Positions 26,098 through 34,530 are shown, counted from the first letter of the stretch. The stretch is 64,000 nt of DNA from Gracilibacillus sp. YIM 98692 (GCF_010993965.1 NZ_WIXM01000010.1:54118-118117), one strand, 5' to 3'. Notes: a model not told the origin generated them from the sequence alone. Numbers and translations: made by a program.

Positions 26098-27249
26098 ATG
26101 ACAATGGTAAACAATAAAGAGCGAGAATATTGGCTGCATTCGATGTTGAAAATAGCAAATCCGGTCCTTCTTCACTTGAAGGATAGAACATTAAAAAAAG
26201 AAATGCCGGTCGAGATGAAGGAAGGAACCAATCGGGAGCAATTTTCCCATCTAGAAGCATTGGCGCGCTTATTAGTAGGCATGGCACCATGGCTTGAACA
26301 AGTGTGTGAAAATAATGAGGAAGAAAAGCTCCGAGTAAAATATGCTGAATTAGCAAGAGCGGCAATGGATGCTGGAACAGATCCACAATCACCGGATTAC
26401 ATGAACTTTTCCGATGATTTTCAGCCAATTGTAGATACTGCCTTTTTAGCGCATGCATTGTTAAGAGCACCGAATGAATTATGGGAAAAGCTTGATGCTC
26501 GAGTAAAGCAAAATGTGATACTTGCGTTGAAAGCTACAAGAACAAGAAAACCGGTATTTTCAAACTGGCTATTATTTTCAGCAATTATTGAAGCATTTTT
26601 ATACAAAGCCGGTGAAAAAGATTGGGATCCGATGCGGATAGATTATGCTATGAAGCAATTTGAACAATGGTATTTAGGGGATGGTGTGTACAGCGATGGC
26701 CCGGAGTATCACCATGACTACTACAATAGTTTTGTCATACATCCGATGTTAGTAGATTTGATAGAAACAGTTGGCGCTGAGTATAGAGATTGGGAAGCGC
26801 TTAAAGAATCCATTATAAAAAGGTCACAACGATATGCGGTGATTCAGGAGCGAACGATTTCACCAGAGGGAACTTTTCCTCCTGTCGGCAGGTCTTTAGC
26901 CTATCGCTTTGGTGTATTTCAATCTTTAGCTCAGCATGCACTTCGTGGTGATTTGCCTAGTGAATTAAAGCCTGCACAAGTGAGAAGTGCTTTAACTGCA
27001 GTTATGAAGAGAACTTTAGAAGCACCTGGAACTTTTACCGAATCAGGATGGTTAACGATTGGATTTTGCGGACACCAACCAGAGATAGGGGAAGGGTATA
27101 TTTCTACAGGTAGTGTTTATTTATGTTCAACAGGCTTCCTGCCATTGGGATTACTAGAGTCTGATCCGTTTTGGAGTGAGCCGCCAATGGAATGGACATC
27201 AAAACGAGTATGGTCAGGAAAAGAAATACCAATCGACCACGCTTTGTAA
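26098..27249 (+). CDS. DUF2264 domain protein
   Basis: This 383-residue protein belongs to the DUF2264 family: YWLHSMLKIANPVL at the start, HLEALARLLVGMAPWLE, YGDGVYSDGPEYHHDYYNSF-like central segments and GTFPPVGRSLAYRFGVFQSL. The family is predicted to be an alpha/alpha toroid and is often found beside polysaccharide-degradation genes. Its biochemical role is not established. The ATG at 26098 follows AAGAGGGTGAAAA, and a second ATG two codons later is an alternative. Neighbours suggest a part in glycan breakdown, perhaps of uronic-acid-containing chains. This is inference. Confidence 0.8.
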   Translation: MTMVNNKEREYWLHSMLKIANPVLLHLKDRTLKKEMPVEMKEGTNREQFSHLEALARLLVGMAPWLEQVCENNEEEKLRVKYAELARAAMDAGTDPQSPDYMNFSDDFQPIVDTAFLAHALLRAPNELWEKLDARVKQNVILALKATRTRKPVFSNWLLFSAIIEAFLYKAGEKDWDPMRIDYAMKQFEQWYLGDGVYSDGPEYHHDYYNSFVIHPMLVDLIETVGAEYRDWEALKESIIKRSQRYAVIQERTISPEGTFPPVGRSLAYRFGVFQSLAQHALRGDLPSELKPAQVRSALTAVMKRTLEAPGTFTESGWLTIGFCGHQPEIGEGYISTGSVYLCSTGFLPLGLLESDPFWSEPPMEWTSKRVWSGKEIPIDHAL

Positions 27250-27259
27250 TGTAAGGAAC

Positions 27260-27298
27260 GGGGGACAGGCACTAAGTTCCCTGTGCCTGTCGATTCCC
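27260..27298. repeat. GGGGGACAGGCAC inverted-repeat element
   Basis: GACAGGCAC and GTGCCTGTC form a 9-bp stem just after the DUF2264 stop. Single arms of the same element occur at 426-438 (AraC/GH68 junction) and 35001-35016. Related GGGACAGGCAC sequences are common intergenic repeats in Bacillaceae. Confidence 0.65.
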
Positions 27299-27398
27299 AT
27301 ATGTGCTGCGGGATTGATCGATGCTGGAGCTTCGTGAAATGATTAAATATAATAGTTAATATTTTTTCCGTAGACTAATACGTTGATATTAAAGGGTT

Positions 27399-27566
27399 TT
27401 GCATAAAAAATACCATCATGAACATAAGATCAATAATGGTAGAATCGGTGCACCTATAAGTTTTGTTTTGCTAGTTTGTCTTATTTTTAAGCGACATAGT
27501 CCTTTTATGCTGTTAATCTCATTGATTATTTCATCGACTTTTGCTTTTTTTAGTATAATAGATTAA
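27399..27566 (+). CDS. possible small membrane protein
   Basis: A 55-residue frame opens with TTG and contains two hydrophobic stretches, APISFVLLVCLIFK and FMLLISLIISSTFAFFSII, joined by RHSP. The nearest Shine-Dalgarno-like AAAGGG is only about two bases from the start, so translation is doubtful. It may be a remnant of a larger membrane protein. It is the only coding signal in the 27250-27640 gap. Confidence 0.25.
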   Translation: MHKKYHHEHKINNGRIGAPISFVLLVCLIFKRHSPFMLLISLIISSTFAFFSIID

Positions 27567-27640
27567 TTCGCCAATCACACTAGTATCTGAGTGACTAAAT
27601 AACAAACGGGAGAGAAGCACTAAATAAGCACATTAAGCCA

Positions 27641-27678
27641 AAAAACCCCACCCGTTTATGATTATTACGAGTAGGGTC
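27641..27678 (-). terminator. Rho-independent terminator of the lipoprotein gene
   Basis: On the minus strand ACCCTACTCG pairs with CGGGTGGGGT (10 bp with wobbles), followed by TTTTTTGG, 16 bp past the stop codon. Confidence 0.8.
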
Positions 27679-27693
27679 TTGGAGCATTTGAAA

Positions 27694-28836
27694 CTAATCT
27701 AATTTAACACTTTCAGCCATTTCTAATACTTGTTCTTTGGTAAAATATGGTTTTACACCTACGACTTGAATTAATAGTCCATCCTGCTCCCAGTTAATAT
27801 TAATATAGTCATATCCATCATCAATAGCCCCTTGATAACCTTGAACTTTCAACTCTTCTTCCTCTTCTAACATTAAATCTCCAAAAGTAACTCCTTCTCC
27901 CATTGGAGATACAATTAACCCAATCTCACTTCCCTTAACGTTTTGATAGTGTAGGTACAACTCTTCATAAGAATCATCATAGTTATAATCAGTTATAAAG
28001 TAACCTTCTGGAATGGAAGTGATTTTAGGAATGTTAAAACTGATATCATGTGGAATGTCTTCGATAAATTCCTCTTGCAATTGATAAGTATCTACTACAT
28101 TTTCTTCTACATCTGAAGGTACTTCGATAGGCTCCAATTGATTCGCATTAGATATACTTGTTTCTATACGAGCATTAGTAATGTCAGCACCTTCCAATTC
28201 TGTAACGATAAGCTCCTCTTTGTGTAAGAAATCCTCTTTATCTACATGAATAATAACTTCAATTTCTTTAACCTCTTCTATATCTGTGGTTTGCATATCC
28301 ACTGATTGATCTTGAATAGAGCTTGAAGATTCTATAAGATCTTCCATTAACTTATTATACTTATCGCCTTCGCCGGAAAGCGTTAAAATATATTCATCGT
28401 CTGTTTCCTCCATCTCAAATTCATCCATAAGTTCTGATAAATTTTCAAAGTAGCTTTCATTCTTTAAATTGAAATTGTCAAATTGTAAATCCATAGCATG
28501 GAAATCTAACCATCGACCCAATAAATATGTATAATGTTTATCATCCAAAATGTAGGATTCAACGTCTAAATTCAATCCTGGCATTCCAACCTGAACTGTA
28601 CCATGTACAGCATCAGGTTCGTGAGTTACATCACCTTCAGCATTAATGGAAATTTCTAGTTCATCAACAGTTGTCATATAATTAGAATTCATTGTATAAC
28701 TTTCTAATGATTCCATAGCCTCAAGTGATTGCTCCCACACTTCCGATTTATCTAAAGAATCAGAAGAGTTATTCATACTGCATGCTGATAAAATAAACAT
28801 GAAACTAAAAACTAATAAAAACCTTAATCTCTCCAT
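27694..28836 (-). CDS. cell-surface lipoprotein, DUF6612- and DUF4367-like domains
   Basis: This 380-residue secreted lipoprotein has lipobox ILSAC (Cys19). An N-terminal beta-rich domain (about 25-240) resembles the LolA/LppX-like DUF6612 group, with sequential strands such as GMPGLNLDVESYILDDKHYT. A C-terminal domain (about 270-380) ends with the DUF4367-like pattern YDYININWEQDGLLIQVVGV. It is strongly acidic. RBS AAAGGA lies 9 bp before the ATG. It is transcribed alone between two oppositely oriented neighbours. Its job is unknown. DUF4367 modules are often found in sporulation- or envelope-stress-related lipoproteins. Confidence 0.65.
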   Translation of the reverse strand: MERLRFLLVFSFMFILSACSMNNSSDSLDKSEVWEQSLEAMESLESYTMNSNYMTTVDELEISINAEGDVTHEPDAVHGTVQVGMPGLNLDVESYILDDKHYTYLLGRWLDFHAMDLQFDNFNLKNESYFENLSELMDEFEMEETDDEYILTLSGEGDKYNKLMEDLIESSSSIQDQSVDMQTTDIEEVKEIEVIIHVDKEDFLHKEELIVTELEGADITNARIETSISNANQLEPIEVPSDVEENVVDTYQLQEEFIEDIPHDISFNIPKITSIPEGYFITDYNYDDSYEELYLHYQNVKGSEIGLIVSPMGEGVTFGDLMLEEEEELKVQGYQGAIDDGYDYININWEQDGLLIQVVGVKPYFTKEQVLEMAESVKLD

Positions 28837-29097
28837 AAATCTAAATCCTTTCTGTCTATAAAATAACGTTTATATCATAACATAGGAAAGGAGAGGGATG
28901 AGATTCCAAATAATAGAAATACATCAGCAGGTTGCTTGTATTTTAACTAAGATAAATAGAGTTTTATGAATCAAAAAAGTGTTCTACAATAAACACCAGT
29001 AATATATAAATAATATGGTGACTTGTTTCACTAACTAGAAACTATAATTTTAGTAGGAGATTAAAAAGAGTTTTATATTAAATTCGGAGGAATGACT

Positions 29098-30756
29098 ATG
29101 ATCAAGCGTATCACCGTTATAGTAATCATTGCTCTTGGGACGGCTTTCTTTTTCATCCATTTCTCGGGTGATGATACGAATGATAAAAAAGCAGACCATC
29201 AACCGAAGATTACACCACCGGGTAATGAAAATAAAGAGGTCCCGGAGCTGGGAACATCTTTGGACAACATATTCGAATGGGCAGAACAAGGGAAAATCTT
29301 GGACAGCAATATCATCGTTGGTGAAACGACTGCTGATGATGTGCAAGAAGCTTGGGGAGAACCGGGTGAAATCGCTGATACGGATGTTGGCCTTTTTTTG
29401 AACTATCCGTCACATGACATCGATGTCGGGATTACAGACGATATGGTGTCCGATGTGCGTTCGGCGCAGAAAACATACACGTCGTTCGATCTGGATACGA
29501 TTAGATCATATGAAAAGCCGGATGATACACGTTACTATCAAGACGAAGATCATCATCAAATCATTCTTGTCTATGACCTTTCCGACGATTATGTTTTGAA
29601 ATGGATATTGCCGGAACCTGCCGATAATTCAGATAACCCTGAGGTGGATCATATTTCATTATCAAAGAAAATGAGCGGAGTTGACGGTATGAGCCTTGAT
29701 GAAAAAATTGGACAAATGATTTTTAGCGGGGTCGATGGTACGGAAATGACCGACGAAACAAAAAGCATCATTAAGAAATATCACGTTGGAGGTATCATTT
29801 TATTTGCTAATAACATCGTAAGTAAGACTCAAACCGTTGATTTTTTAAATGATATGAAAGCTGTGAATGCTGACAATCCTTACCCGTTATTGCTGGGAGT
29901 CGATGAAGAAGGCAGCAATGTGACACGAATGCCTGATGGGGTGAAAAGCCTGCCGACGAGCGGTTCGCTTGGAAAACTGAACGATCCGGATGTGTCCTTC
30001 CATGTCGGTACGATCCTCGCTGAGCAGTTGCAAGCGTTCGGTTTCAATTTGGACTTCGCACCTGTGCTTGACGTAAATAGCAATCCGAATAATCCTGTCA
30101 TTGGCGACCGTTCGTTTGGTGATAACCCGGATATCGTTACCAAGCTGGGTATCCAGACGATGAAAGGAATCCAGGATAAAGGGATTATTTCGGTCATCAA
30201 ACATTTTCCTGGGCACGGGGATACGGACAAGGATTCCCATTTAGAACTCCCGAAGGTCGATAAAAGCTACGAGGAGCTGTCCCAATTGGAACTTGTGCCA
30301 TTCCAAAAAGCCATTTCGGAAAATGCCGATGTCAGCATGATCGCCCATATTCTGCTGCCGCAAATCGACGCAAATTATCCTGCGTCCATGTCGAAAGAAG
30401 TAATCACGGGCATATTGCGAGAGGACTATGATTTTGATGGTGTCGTCATTACCGATGACTTAACGATGGACGCGATTACGGATCATTATAGTGTTGCTAA
30501 TGCAGCAGTCCAGACAGTGAAAGCGGGCGGAGATATATTGCTTGTTGCACATGATCCAGATTTGACTGCCACTGTTTTTGATAAATTGAAAGCGGCAGTT
30601 GAAAATGGGGAAATAAGCGAGGACAGGATTGACGAAAGTGTGGAACGCATCACAGATTTGAAAGCAAAATACCAGCTGTCGGATGAAAAGACGCCAGTAC
30701 CCGAGTTCCAATCGATCAATGAGAAAGTGGAAGCCATTTGGCAGAAGGTGCCCTGA
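29098..30756 (+). CDS. nagZ: GH3 beta-N-acetylhexosaminidase with N-terminal YjgB domain
   Basis: This 552-residue envelope protein has a signal anchor (about 3-22), a YjgB/DUF4309-type domain (about 55-175, LDNIFEWAEQGKILDSNIIV), then a GH3 catalytic domain (about 195-530). The catalytic domain has LDFAPVLDVNSNP, KHFPGHGDTDKDSHLELP (the His-Asp dyad loop of NagZ-type enzymes) and VVITDDLTMDAI, which carries the nucleophile Asp. It probably removes GlcNAc from muropeptides outside the cell, as YbbD/NagZ does in B. subtilis. I chose the ATG at 29098 because GGAGG lies 7 bp upstream. The ATG at 29092 is one base from that site. The YjgB domain replaces the C-terminal domain of the classical Bacillus enzyme. 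Confidence 0.87.
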   Translation: MIKRITVIVIIALGTAFFFIHFSGDDTNDKKADHQPKITPPGNENKEVPELGTSLDNIFEWAEQGKILDSNIIVGETTADDVQEAWGEPGEIADTDVGLFLNYPSHDIDVGITDDMVSDVRSAQKTYTSFDLDTIRSYEKPDDTRYYQDEDHHQIILVYDLSDDYVLKWILPEPADNSDNPEVDHISLSKKMSGVDGMSLDEKIGQMIFSGVDGTEMTDETKSIIKKYHVGGIILFANNIVSKTQTVDFLNDMKAVNADNPYPLLLGVDEEGSNVTRMPDGVKSLPTSGSLGKLNDPDVSFHVGTILAEQLQAFGFNLDFAPVLDVNSNPNNPVIGDRSFGDNPDIVTKLGIQTMKGIQDKGIISVIKHFPGHGDTDKDSHLELPKVDKSYEELSQLELVPFQKAISENADVSMIAHILLPQIDANYPASMSKEVITGILREDYDFDGVVITDDLTMDAITDHYSVANAAVQTVKAGGDILLVAHDPDLTATVFDKLKAAVENGEISEDRIDESVERITDLKAKYQLSDEKTPVPEFQSINEKVEAIWQKVP

Positions 30757-30855
30757 TCAATTAGGGGCGGTTTGATGTACGGTGAGAATCACTGTGTATT
30801 TTTAGGATTAGTGCTTTTGGGTGGGGTCTAATGGCAGTTTGGGAGGGGGATTAGT

Positions 30856-31335
30856 GAGAAACTGCGAATAAAAGCGTTCTAAAGGCATTATGGGAAAGGG
30901 AAGCCGAGAGAAACTGCGAATAAAAGTGTTCTAATGGCATTATGGGAAGGAAAAGTCGAGAGAAACTGCGAATAAAAGTGTTCTAAAGGCATTATGGGAA
31001 GGAAAAGTCGAGAAAAACTGCGAATAAAAGTGTTCTAAAGGCAGTATGGGAAGGGGAAGCCGAGAGAAACTGCGAATAAAAGTGTTCTAATGGCAGTATG
31101 GGAAGGGGAAGCCGAGAAAAACTCCGAATGAAAGTGTTCTAAAGGCATTATGGGAAAGGGAAGCCGAGAGAAACTGCGAATAAAGTGTTCTAAAGGCATT
31201 ATGGGAAAGGGAAGCCGAGAGAAACTGCGAATAAAAGTGTTCTAAAGGCATTATGGGAAGGAAAAGTCGAGAGAAACTGCGAATAAAAGTGTTCTAATGG
31301 CAGTATGAGGAAAGAAAGCTGTGAGAAACTGAGAA
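30856..31335 (+). repeat. 52-nt tandem minisatellite
   Basis: About nine head-to-tail copies of a 52-nt unit, starting near 30856, 30908, 30960 and onward, with a degenerate copy at each end. The unit reads GAGAAACTGCGAATAAAAGT, then GTTCTAAAGGCATTATGGGA, then AGGGAAGCCGA. Units differ by a few substitutions (AAAGGCATT/AATGGCAGT, GGGAAGCC/GAAAAGTC) and one A deletion near 31183. The period is not a multiple of three and no long frame runs through it. Confidence 0.9.
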
Positions 31336-31614
31336 TAGAATGCGAAATAGTGTGCACTCCAAAGCTGTTTTACATGTTTATGCATGCCAGTCTATTTCGA
31401 TAAATAGATTTTGGCCAGGACTTCTGGCGGTCATATTAACAAGCAGGGAATTGGATATATTTCTTACTTTTTCTTAAAAGGTTTGGGTTTTTGGTCGTGG
31501 GTGGCGGGATGTTTGGGGATGTGACGGTTGGGGTGTGCTTTTATATGCTTGGGGTACCGCGGAATAACAGTGAGGGTGCCTTTGCATATAGGGGTATTGT
31601 TGTTGAAGGAATGT
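31336..31614. other. region between the minisatellite and the sigma factor gene
   Basis: The left part holds two small inverted repeats (CTATTT/AAATAG and TGGCCAGG with TTCTGGCGG). The part from about 31470 becomes very G-rich on the plus strand, like the gene that follows. I see no clear gene or promoter. Confidence 0.3.
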
Positions 31615-32103
31615 GTGTTTGATGAAGTGTTGGAGAAGCATGAGCGGATTATTTTTCATTTGATACATAAATATGGGATTCGTGATGCGGATGGGGAGTT
31701 TTATCAGGAGGGATGTATTGCGTTGTGGCGGGCTTGGGAGGAGCATGATGCTTCGCTGTCCCGGTTTTCGACGTATGCGTATTATGCGGTGAGTCGGACT
31801 TTTTTGGATAAGATCAGGAAAGATAATCGTAAGCTGGAGCAGTATCGGGATTGGATGCAGCGGATGCGTGTGGATGATGCGGTTCGTGAGGATGTGCTTG
31901 GGATGGATGAGCGTGTGTTGGCTGAGATTCGCAAGGTGTTGACGGAGAGGCAGTGGGTTTGGTTTGAGCAGTATGTGCTGCGGGAACGGTCTTTGCCTGA
32001 GATTGCGGAGAGTGAAGGGGTGTCGGTGCATGCGGTGAAGAATTGGGGGCGATTGGCGAGGGAGAAGTTAAAGCGATTGTTGGTGAGGGTGGGGTATGTG
32101 TAA
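31615..32103 (+). CDS. small sigma-70 family RNA polymerase sigma factor
   Basis: This 162-residue protein has a sigma region 2 (about 8-80; EFYQEGCIALWRAWEEHD, STYAYYAVSRTFLDKIRK) and region 4 with a helix-turn-helix (about 105-160; SLPEIAESEGVSVHAVKNWG), ending REKLKRLLVRVGYV. It resembles the small Bacillus sigma-like factors around 160-170 residues long. The longer frame from 31528 adds an unlikely hydrophobic N-terminus, so I prefer the GTG at 31615 after GAAGGA, where family alignment begins. Third codon positions are dominated by G, unlike every neighbour. No anti-sigma gene adjoins. Its regulon is unknown. Confidence 0.72.
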   Translation: MFDEVLEKHERIIFHLIHKYGIRDADGEFYQEGCIALWRAWEEHDASLSRFSTYAYYAVSRTFLDKIRKDNRKLEQYRDWMQRMRVDDAVREDVLGMDERVLAEIRKVLTERQWVWFEQYVLRERSLPEIAESEGVSVHAVKNWGRLAREKLKRLLVRVGYV

Positions 32104-32262
32104 GTATATAAAATTCTTGTGTGTTAAAATATTGTATAAGATGGAATGTTTATTCAATATTTTTAAATGGCTTGTTTAACGAAACTATAAGATTGGATAA
32201 AACATAGTATTTTCAATACAATTTACCTAGGATGAACAGTGTTATGAAGGGAGTTGAAAAAT

Positions 32263-32670
32263 GTGAGAATGAAAACAACAATACCGTACCTCCCAGTATA
32301 TGAAATAGACAACGCAGTGAAATTTTATGAAGATAAGCTTGGTTTCACAAGTCGGTATAACGATTCAAGTTTTGCATTACTATTTCGTGATGAGGTGGAA
32401 ATTCATCTATGGGCTGCAAACGATAAGGGGTGGCAATCACGCGATATGTCAGATAGGCCTGTTTTAAGTGGAGCTGAAAGCTTCCTTGCTGGAACAGCGA
32501 GTTGCAGAATAGGAGTAGAGAAGATTAACGACCTTTTCACTGAATATAAAAATAAAGGCGTACTTTACAGTCCAACAACCGTGATTGAAGAAACACCATG
32601 GGGAACGCGTGAGTTCCCAGCTTTAGATTTACATCGCAATTTAATTACATTCTACGAGCCAATTGAATAA
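32263..32670 (+). CDS. VOC-family (glyoxalase/bleomycin-resistance-like) protein
   Basis: This 135-residue single-domain VOC protein has the paired beta-alpha-beta pattern: TTIPYLPVYEIDNAVKFYED, EIHLWAAND, the RIGVEKINDLFTEYKNKG helix, and a final strand ending LITFYEP whose Glu matches the usual metal-site residue. The closest named relatives are bleomycin-binding-type proteins of the vicinal oxygen chelate superfamily. Substrate cannot be told. The GTG at 32263 lies 9 bp after AAGGGAG, while the TTG at 32254 abuts that site. Confidence 0.75.
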   Translation: MRMKTTIPYLPVYEIDNAVKFYEDKLGFTSRYNDSSFALLFRDEVEIHLWAANDKGWQSRDMSDRPVLSGAESFLAGTASCRIGVEKINDLFTEYKNKGVLYSPTTVIEETPWGTREFPALDLHRNLITFYEPIE

Positions 32671-32722
32671 TGTCCCTAACTTTTTTATAAAGGGAATTTA
32701 AATATTCAGTCAGAGTTCTATG

Positions 32723-32750
32723 GATCAAGCGCATCACCGTTATAGTCATC
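32723..32750 (+). repeat. copy of the 5-prime end of the hexosaminidase gene
   Basis: About 28 bases (GATCAAGCGCATCACC then GTTATAGTCATC) match the first codons of the YjgB-NagZ gene at 29099 with two or three mismatches. Nothing else of that gene follows. Confidence 0.6.
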
Positions 32751-32883
32751 TTAGTGGATAAGTACATGTCTGGAGGTGTGCAAATATATGTCCAAGTTAG
32801 GTCCTTTTGAATTTAAGAACAGCTCGACAGGAATAACGGCAATCAGAAAGGAACGAGCTAATATGCACAACCAAGGAGATTTT

Positions 32884-33042
32884 ATGGATAAATATGATCG
32901 CCTATACCCTGACGGAAAATACGTCTTACATGGTGAACCTCCGAGAATTCGAATTCGTGACATGCACAAATATTGTAAGTCTGTTGGGAAACAGCCAATG
33001 GAATTAATCTCTAATGTTGCATTGGATGATTTTGCACAATAA
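32884..33042 (+). CDS. conserved small hypothetical protein (52 aa)
   Basis: The reading frame MDKYDRLYPDGKYVLHGEPP, continuing IRIRDMHKYCKSVGKQPMEL, is compact, charged and reads like a complete short protein. AAGGAG sits about six bases before the ATG at 32884. Two longer in-frame starts exist (32863 with AAAGGA, and 32776), so the protein could be 59 or 88 residues. Function is unknown. The arginine-rich RIRIRDM stretch could contact nucleic acid, which is speculation. A terminator follows at 33079. Confidence 0.55.
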   Translation: MDKYDRLYPDGKYVLHGEPPRIRIRDMHKYCKSVGKQPMELISNVALDDFAQ

Positions 33043-33078
33043 GACAAAGTCCTTACTGTCGGTGATCAAATGAAGTAA

Positions 33079-33108
33079 AGCCCTTCTTCTTTGAGGGGCT
33101 ATATTTTT
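33079..33108 (+). terminator. Rho-independent terminator
   Basis: AGCCCTTC and GAGGGGCT form an 8-bp stem around TTCTTT, followed by ATATTTTTAAA. Confidence 0.65.
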
Positions 33109-33220
33109 AAAATGACATCCTGATTTATTTATAAACTTTATTTTTTGATAACCTAAAGATAGTTTTTAGTTTTTCAAATACATTCTTGTTTATTATAAAT
33201 ACTTAATACCTAACTCATTT

Positions 33221-34222
33221 TTAGTCTCTAGCAAGGTCTTTTCTGTTTGGAGCAAGTGGTGGTTGTTCTAACCATTTATTTTTGGTCATTAAATTGAACC
33301 ATTCTTTTGTAATCATTAGATTCTTTAGTATTATTTTTTCGTAAGTCGTCACTAGGTCTACTCGCATTGCAGATGCGAGACCTGAACCATGATAAGCTTG
33401 TGAAGATTGTAATAAGAAACCAATATGATACAACATTAACTTATCTGAGAAAGGAGAATCTTGGGAAGTTGTAACCTCGGATTCCCAAGACATAGGAACA
33501 GGCAAATTATCTCCTTTTAGTATTTTACTTAGTGATTGAATTTGCTGGTCCGAAGCGTTCTGTATGCTCTCTAAAAACTTTCTAACCTCTTTTGATTGTG
33601 TTACTTGACTAAATCCAATGGAAAGTGATTTCTCCATTATTTTCTTTTTCAAATTAAGAGAAAGGGCAATAATTTCTGTTGATGCTAAAGGACGCTTATC
33701 CCCAAAAAAACCATCTATAAATTGCTGTCCTGAAGCAAATTCAGGATTCTCTTCAGGGTAAAAGTAAGGGTCTCTTTGAAAATGCCCTTTTTCGAGTAGT
33801 AATTCAGTAGTTCGATGATACATACTCATCGCATCATTACTACATGAATCGTAAAAGTGTCGCAAGTCTTCCCTAACAGAAGAACTAAGCGATGTTGAAT
33901 GCCCAAGTAAACCATGCAATGTCATAATATGTAAATAGTGCAAACAGAAGATATCAGAAAATAACCTTTTGGTCCCTTGGTTAAGATCGGATTCAGTAAA
34001 GCCGACGGGTACTGGAAATCCTTCGTTTTCAATAAATTGTCTTATTTGATTTTTTTGTTTATCAAATGTGTTGATTGCATCTTCGAAGAGCAGTTTTATC
34101 TTCTCATCCTCTATAATGGATAGCATATATCTATTTACAATATCAACGGCTGTGCCATTAACATATTCACCCCACAATGTTCCTATTTCAGCCGATGTGA
34201 ATTTTAAATCCTCATTATTCAT
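33221..34222 (-). CDS. DUF3231 family protein (spore-coat-like), copy 1
   Basis: This 333-residue protein is of the DUF3231 family, built from two similar helical, ferritin-like halves of about 165 residues. Each half has a FTSAEIGTLWGEY-type or LASTEIIALSLNL-type first helix and a FSDKLMLYHIGFL or FSDIFCLHYLHI helix. DUF3231 proteins are common in spore formers and related to coat protein F. The biochemical role is unknown. RBS GAGGTGATTAT precedes the ATG. Two further copies lie at 43210 and 56826, and this one is the most divergent of the three. Confidence 0.82.
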   Translation of the reverse strand: MNNEDLKFTSAEIGTLWGEYVNGTAVDIVNRYMLSIIEDEKIKLLFEDAINTFDKQKNQIRQFIENEGFPVPVGFTESDLNQGTKRLFSDIFCLHYLHIMTLHGLLGHSTSLSSSVREDLRHFYDSCSNDAMSMYHRTTELLLEKGHFQRDPYFYPEENPEFASGQQFIDGFFGDKRPLASTEIIALSLNLKKKIMEKSLSIGFSQVTQSKEVRKFLESIQNASDQQIQSLSKILKGDNLPVPMSWESEVTTSQDSPFSDKLMLYHIGFLLQSSQAYHGSGLASAMRVDLVTTYEKIILKNLMITKEWFNLMTKNKWLEQPPLAPNRKDLARD

Positions 34223-34287
34223 ATAATCACCTCAACATCATGTTGCCCAAGTATTATCATTTTATTAAGATATCTTATCTTCAAACT

Positions 34288-34317
34288 AAAAAAAGGGGTT
34301 ATTAGCCCCCTTTTTTT
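34288..34317. terminator. symmetrical bidirectional hairpin in a divergent region
   Basis: AAAAAAAGGGG and CCCCTTTTTTT form an A/T-flanked GC stem with loop TTATTAG that would terminate in both directions. It lies between two gene starts, where no transcript needs to end, so it may mark a lost gene or act as a barrier between the two promoters. Confidence 0.6.
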
Positions 34318-34484
34318 AACTTAATTATTCTTTTGTGATATAACGGGTAATGAGTTATAGAATCATTAATACCAGACCAATAGGATTAAAAATCATTTTC
34401 TTTAACCATTTAGAAAGCTTTTCTTCTCTAATTTTATAACCTATATCATTTGCCTTCTTCTTAGCCCTTAATCCCCTTACCTAT

Positions 34485-34511
34485 ACAAGTTATTTCAATT
34501 TACATACCGTA
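34485..34511 (+). promoter_or_regulatory. candidate SigK promoter
   Basis: AC at 34485, a 16-bp spacer, then CATACCGTA at 34503 matches the mother-cell SigK pattern AC-N16/17-CATANNNTA. Transcription would start near 34518, giving a very short leader before the ATG at 34531. Confidence 0.5.
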
Positions 34512-34530
34512 TAGTAAGGGGGTGAAATTT

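Noticed and set aside
30856..31335. A repetitive protein gene
   Set aside because: The 52-nt period shifts the frame at each unit and there is no start codon with a ribosome binding site.
31474..32031. A minus-strand protein opposite the sigma factor
   Set aside because: It is a shadow produced by the G-rich codons of the sigma gene. Its composition is dominated by His, Pro, Leu and Ile and has no family pattern.
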